From contig JAOAFK010000160.1 of the NCBI GenBank assembly GCA_026416315.1, positions 1 through 9,384 of the forward strand: DNA of 9,384 bases, in the 5' to 3' direction. Origin of the DNA: Syntrophorhabdaceae bacterium (GTDB lineage: Bacteria > Desulfobacterota > Syntrophorhabdia > Syntrophorhabdales > Syntrophorhabdaceae). The translations under genes were made by a program, and so were the position numbers. Below, in pieces: positions 6,335 to 9,384 of the stretch. Positions within the stretch are counted from its first letter, which is position 1; each line of letters begins with the position of its first letter. The notes beneath the pieces were generated by a model. It saw only the letters and a list, made by a program, of their open reading frames with translations, did not search any database and was not told where the DNA came from.

Positions 6335-8296
6335 CTATGACCTGAAAAGGTTTTTAATGGTGTCAAGGAGTTCTCTTGCAGTATAAGGTTTATCGAGAAA
6401 ACCATCTATATGATGTGATTTTAAAGATTCTTTCTGCTTTTCATTCATAAATCCGCTGGATATCAAAATCTTCACATCCTTTTTTATGTTTCTCACTTCC
6501 CTTAAAACCTCATCTCCCTTTTTTCCGGGCATGATCATATCAAGGATAACGATATCTATGGTGTCATAGTGATTTTTGAACAATTCTACTGCCTCATAGC
6601 CATCTTTTGCCTCGATAACCTGGACACCAGCACTTTTCAATACACCTTTTAAAAAGTCCCTTATGACGGTCTCATCATCCACAATAAGGGCTCTAATATT
6701 GAGATTAAATTCTTCTTGATTTATGTCTTTTTCATCGTTCAATGATTGGGTGTAGTTATTAGTACTGGCAACAGGGAGATAAACTGTAAACTTTGTGCCT
6801 TTTTCAAGTTTGCTATCTATCTCTATTATACCCCCGTTATTCCTTGTGAGTTTTTTTGCAATGTAGAGTCCCATGCCAAGACGATGCTCGTCTTTTTTTG
6901 TAGTAAAAAAAGGCTCAAAGACCCTGTTTATTATATCCTTACTCATACCAGGACCATTATCCTCTATCTCAACAAAGACAAACCCTTTTTTATTTTTAAA
7001 CTCTTTGTATCCTGTAGAAATTGTCACATTACCTTTACCTTCCACAGCATCTTTTGCATTCAGAAGAATATTTAAAAGAATATTCTGGATATCCCCTTCA
7101 TTACCTTTAACAGGGGGTAACATCTCTGTTAATTTTTTATTAACGGTTATATCCCTGTAACTCTCCTTAAATATAAGGGCAAGGTCTTCTATTATGGCAT
7201 TTATATCAACAATGGCACTTTTTCTATTCTGTCTTTTCGCAAAACCCAAAAGGTGATGTGTTAACTTTGCGGCCCTCTGGGCAGCGTGTTCTATGGCAAG
7301 GGTATACTTTAAAAGCCTGCTTTCTTTTTCGAGGAAATTCTTCATAAGGGACGCATAACCCATAATACCTGTTAATATGTTGTTGAAATCATGGGCAATG
7401 CCTCCAGCAAGAAGACTTAAATTTTCCATATTTCTCAACTGTGACCTATATTCATGTTCAATTTTTTCTTGAGAAACATCCTGTAGTAAAAAACATTTGA
7501 TTTTTCCATTTCTACCATTCTCATCTTGAAATAAAGGAAAACTTCTCAATTTGAATATATTGTAATTCCCTCCAGAAATAAACTCTACTTTTCCCTCTAT
7601 GGGAAAACTGCTTTCAAGGATATGGGTATCTATTTTAAAAATATTTGTAAACCGTTCACCTAATAAAAGTTGGTCATCTATGGAAAAAACTTCAACTGCC
7701 TTTTTATTTGCATATTGGATATCATATGTATCATTTAAAATGAAGACCGGCTCCGGGAAGAAATCTAGGGCCTTTTTATAGAACATTTCTTTATTATGGC
7801 CTTCATAATCAGGCTCTGATTTTATATTTAATAAAACAAGTTTGTTAAAAATATTGCATAGTAATTTAAGCTCTTTTAAAAATGAATCGGGAATGATCCA
7901 TTTTCTCTTTGTGGCAAATATCAGATAACCAATTATTTCTGTTTTTATGTTGCTCAATGGATAAATGTAAATTAAACTGTAGCCGAATCTATCATTTAAA
8001 AGGCAAGGACTCTTGCTTTCAGAGTAAAATTCACTGATTGTTTCGAGTTCAATATTATCTGGTGTTTTGTCTAAACTCAAATAACTATATTCTCTGTTTT
8101 TTTTACCTTCGATTACGATTTTACATGTCTCAAAGGGTAATTCTTCTAAAAATATGGTAGGTGATTCTTGGATTAAGCTCATTCCCTTGTCAAAAATATT
8201 GATAATACGAATTAATACAGAATAATTTTTTATCGCCCTTTCAAAAAAATCCCATTTAAAATCCGGTTGTTCATTATATGAATTTTTATTTTGCAT
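6335..8296 (-). CDS. Soluble hybrid histidine kinase: GAF-like, PAS, HisKA, HATPase, receiver
   Basis: This is a 653-residue cytoplasmic hybrid sensor kinase with no membrane segment. Residues about 30-157 look like a GAF-type sensor and 172-285 like a PAS domain. The NtrB-like H-box GGIAHDFNN gives phospho-acceptor His302. ATP-binding boxes follow: N-box with Asn409/Asn413, DNGPGM (446-451), FF (463-464) and GMG (474-476). After a linker, a receiver domain (535-653) has Asp540/Asp541, phospho-acceptor Asp586, Ser613/614 and Lys636. All catalytic residues are present, so it should be active. There is no separate output domain: signal must pass to another protein or feed back through the receiver. 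ATG 8296 overlaps the HDOD gene by 11 bp and has no clear Shine-Dalgarno, implying translational coupling. The ligand is unknown. Convergence with dsrP does not prove a functional link. Confidence 0.92.
   Translation of the reverse strand: MQNKNSYNEQPDFKWDFFERAIKNYSVLIRIINIFDKGMSLIQESPTIFLEELPFETCKIVIEGKKNREYSYLSLDKTPDNIELETISEFYSESKSPCLLNDRFGYSLIYIYPLSNIKTEIIGYLIFATKRKWIIPDSFLKELKLLCNIFNKLVLLNIKSEPDYEGHNKEMFYKKALDFFPEPVFILNDTYDIQYANKKAVEVFSIDDQLLLGERFTNIFKIDTHILESSFPIEGKVEFISGGNYNIFKLRSFPLFQDENGRNGKIKCFLLQDVSQEKIEHEYRSQLRNMENLSLLAGGIAHDFNNILTGIMGYASLMKNFLEKESRLLKYTLAIEHAAQRAAKLTHHLLGFAKRQNRKSAIVDINAIIEDLALIFKESYRDITVNKKLTEMLPPVKGNEGDIQNILLNILLNAKDAVEGKGNVTISTGYKEFKNKKGFVFVEIEDNGPGMSKDIINRVFEPFFTTKKDEHRLGMGLYIAKKLTRNNGGIIEIDSKLEKGTKFTVYLPVASTNNYTQSLNDEKDINQEEFNLNIRALIVDDETVIRDFLKGVLKSAGVQVIEAKDGYEAVELFKNHYDTIDIVILDMIMPGKKGDEVLREVRNIKKDVKILISSGFMNEKQKESLKSHHIDGFLDKPYTARELLDTIKNLFRS
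6339..6355 (+). terminator. Possible weak intrinsic terminator of the dsr operon
   Basis: ACCT-GAAA-AGGT (6340-6351) is a 4-bp stem with a GNRA-type tetraloop, extendable by a G-T pair, followed by TTTT to 6355. It sits 7 nt after the dsrP stop and inside the 3' end of the convergent kinase gene. The stem is short, so termination may be inefficient or depend on Rho. Confidence 0.35.
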
Positions 8297-9119
8297 AGGT
8301 GATTATATTTAATAACTCCATATTTTTTTCCAGTTCTGAATCAATATTGTTTTTTTCATTAAGCAAGATTAATTTTTCAGGATAACCATTTGTTTCCTTA
8401 CAATAGAAAAAGTTATCGGCTATCATGGTGTTTTTAACGAGCATCTGTTCTTTTTCGTTACTGAATTCGAAATTATGATGATATTTGATCATTGCAGTAA
8501 TGGCATCGGGAAGTTTCCATTTTTTTGCTATTATATAACCTATTTCTTGATGGTCTATCCCGAAAATTTCATTTTCAACTGTGCATTTCTCTTTTTCATT
8601 TGATATGAGATCATTAATTTGTCTATCATAGTCTTCTATTTCAGAATAAAACACAATCTTTCCTATATCATGGAGTAATGCCCCTATGTAAGCAATTTGA
8701 GGGTTGCCATCAAGGGTCTTTTCAGTCAAAACCCTTGCAGATGTTGCAACAAACAATGAATGGTTCCAGAATCTGAATAGGTCTTTGAATTTTAACTTAT
8801 CTTTCAAACCGTTCATTAAAGTTAGACATAATATAACATTTTTAGTCTCCTCAAGGCCTATGTTCATTAGCGCTTGATGGAGGTCGTATATAGGATAACC
8901 CCTGTTGTAATATGCTGAATTTGCAATACTTAATATCTTTGCTGAAAGCGCAGGGTCCTGATACAAGATCTTGTAAATATCGTTTATAGACGAATTAGGG
9001 TCTGTTATTAAAAAGATGATTCTATCAACAAGGCATTTTAAAGAAGGGGCTATTTTTATTTCAAATGCCTTATTTAAAAGCCTTTCCTGTATTGATTTAT
9101 CAAACAAATTATCGTTCAC
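8286..9119 (-). CDS. HDOD domain protein, partner of the hybrid kinase
   Basis: A 277-residue soluble protein with one HDOD domain covering most of its length (about 15-215). Typical segments are QDPALSAKILSIANSAYYN (54-72), WNHS (118-121), LLHDIGKI (148-155), DHQEIG (189-194) and HH (214-215). The His and Asp residues of the HD-type metal site are therefore largely kept. HDOD proteins are usually regulatory, and whether this one has phosphohydrolase activity cannot be read from sequence. The start is GTG 9119; no in-frame ATG lies near the N-terminus. A weak site, GGAAAA at 9131-9126 on the - strand, precedes it. It overlaps the kinase gene by 11 bp, so the pair is an operon. HDOD and sensor kinase genes are often neighbours, consistent with a shared signalling path. 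Confidence 0.9.
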   Translation of the reverse strand: MNDNLFDKSIQERLLNKAFEIKIAPSLKCLVDRIIFLITDPNSSINDIYKILYQDPALSAKILSIANSAYYNRGYPIYDLHQALMNIGLEETKNVILCLTLMNGLKDKLKFKDLFRFWNHSLFVATSARVLTEKTLDGNPQIAYIGALLHDIGKIVFYSEIEDYDRQINDLISNEKEKCTVENEIFGIDHQEIGYIIAKKWKLPDAITAMIKYHHNFEFSNEKEQMLVKNTMIADNFFYCKETNGYPEKLILLNEKNNIDSELEKNMELLNIITYAK

Positions 9120-9230
9120 AGTTAATTTTCCGTAATAATCGTATACAATTTCTTTATAATTTTTATCGTTTAAAAATAGAAAAACTTAAGGGCAAAAATG
9201 TATTTTTTTAATGTTTTAATGAAAAGGGGA

Positions 9231-9307
9231 GGTTTAATCCCAGCATTTTATATTATTGACAATAGATATTTTCACCGATATTATAAAATCATGACGGGTT
9301 TAACCCC
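9231..9307 (+). repeat. Direct repeat GGTTTAAYCCC flanking the promoter
   Basis: GGTTTAATCCC (9231-9241) and GGTTTAACCCC (9297-9307) agree at 10 of 11 bases and are 66 bp apart. They lie on either side of the putative promoter. The second is in codons 3-6 of the DUF1445 gene and overlaps the odd palindrome GGGTTTAACCC. They could be operator half-sites or chance. Confidence 0.3.
9256..9284 (+). promoter_or_regulatory. Sigma-70-type promoter before the DUF1445 gene
   Basis: TTGACA at 9256-9261 is a perfect -35 box. TATTAT at 9279-9284 matches the -10 consensus at five of six bases, with an ideal 17-bp spacer. The expected transcription start is near 9291, on the ATG itself. For the divergent HDOD gene I see only a -10-like TATAAA (9158-9153, - strand) without a good -35. 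The rest of 9120-9290 is AT-rich and holds no gene I can support. Confidence 0.5.
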
Positions 9308-9384
9308 TAAAGAGATAAGATATATGATAAGAGAAGGCACATGGGATAAACCAACGGCTGGATTAGCACCTGGATATGCCCAGA
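9291..9384 (+). CDS. DUF1445/YcsI-family putative hydro-lyase, 5' part only
   Basis: Only the first 31 codons are in the window and the frame is open at the edge. The visible N-terminus, with LTPKEIR at residues 4-10, an REG-W segment, and PTAGLAPGYAQ at 21-31, closely resembles the start of the DUF1445 (YcsI, D-glutamate cyclase-like) family. PTAG-APGY is the conserved opening motif of that family. Biochemical function is poorly defined for most members, so none is assigned. ATG 9291 has no Shine-Dalgarno and coincides with the predicted transcription start. The frame is open upstream to 9180, with ATGs at 9219 and 9198, the latter with AAGGG 5 nt before it, but that extension does not look like the family. 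Nothing links this gene to sulfur respiration. Confidence 0.72.
   Translation, partial: MTGLTPKEIRYMIREGTWDKPTAGLAPGYAQ

Noticed and set aside
6746..7781. Three + strand open frames (6746-7075, 6873-7160 and 7599-7781) opposite the kinase
   Set aside because: They are antisense to conserved kinase and PAS sequence, lack recognisable domains, and two overlap one another.
1..9384. Mobile elements, CRISPR arrays, tRNA or rRNA genes
   Set aside because: I found no transposase or integrase-like protein, spaced repeat array, or RNA-gene consensus on either strand by reading.

Overview
The window carries a complete dsrMKJOP gene set, which encodes the transmembrane electron-transfer complex of dissimilatory sulfur metabolism. 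The AT-rich base composition, a twin-arginine iron-sulfur subunit, a triheme cytochrome c and the absence of any eukaryotic or archaeal signature suggest a Gram-negative anaerobe that reduces sulfate or sulfite or lives syntrophically. Desulfobacterota is the most likely group, with a Nitrospirota-type sulfate reducer as the alternative. The species cannot be named from this sequence.

Positions 1-6332 (+ strand) read as one tightly packed operon. It opens with the 3' part of an HdrD/DsrK-like iron-sulfur protein, cut by the window edge. Next come a small protein resembling the RsbRD N-terminal domain, dsrM (membrane cytochrome b), dsrK (HdrD-like iron-sulfur subunit), dsrJ (triheme cytochrome c), dsrO (periplasmic ferredoxin-like subunit) and dsrP (NrfD-like quinone-interacting membrane subunit). 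The junctions are short gaps or overlaps, except for a 78-bp gap between dsrK and dsrJ that holds a degenerate 9-bp tandem repeat. From established knowledge of the family, DsrM/P exchange electrons with menaquinone, DsrJ/O face the periplasm, and cytoplasmic DsrK reduces the DsrC trisulfide made during sulfite reduction. No dsrAB, dsrC, apr or sat gene is in the window.

Positions 6335-9119 (- strand) hold a two-gene signalling operon that converges on dsrP with only 2 bp between stop codons. An HDOD protein comes first and overlaps by 11 bp a soluble hybrid histidine kinase with GAF-like, PAS, HisKA, HATPase and receiver domains. Terminator-like hairpins for the two converging operons may lie inside each other's coding sequence.

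Positions 9120-9384 contain a divergent intergenic region of about 170 bp with a good sigma-70-type promoter. The first 31 codons of a DUF1445/YcsI-type putative hydro-lyase follow and run off the window. The predicted transcription start falls on its ATG, suggesting a leaderless message or a misassigned start.

I found no tRNA, rRNA, CRISPR array, insertion sequence or phage gene. The window is mostly core energy metabolism plus a signalling pair. The less ordinary points are the extra HdrD-like subunit and the RsbRD-like protein at the head of the dsr operon.
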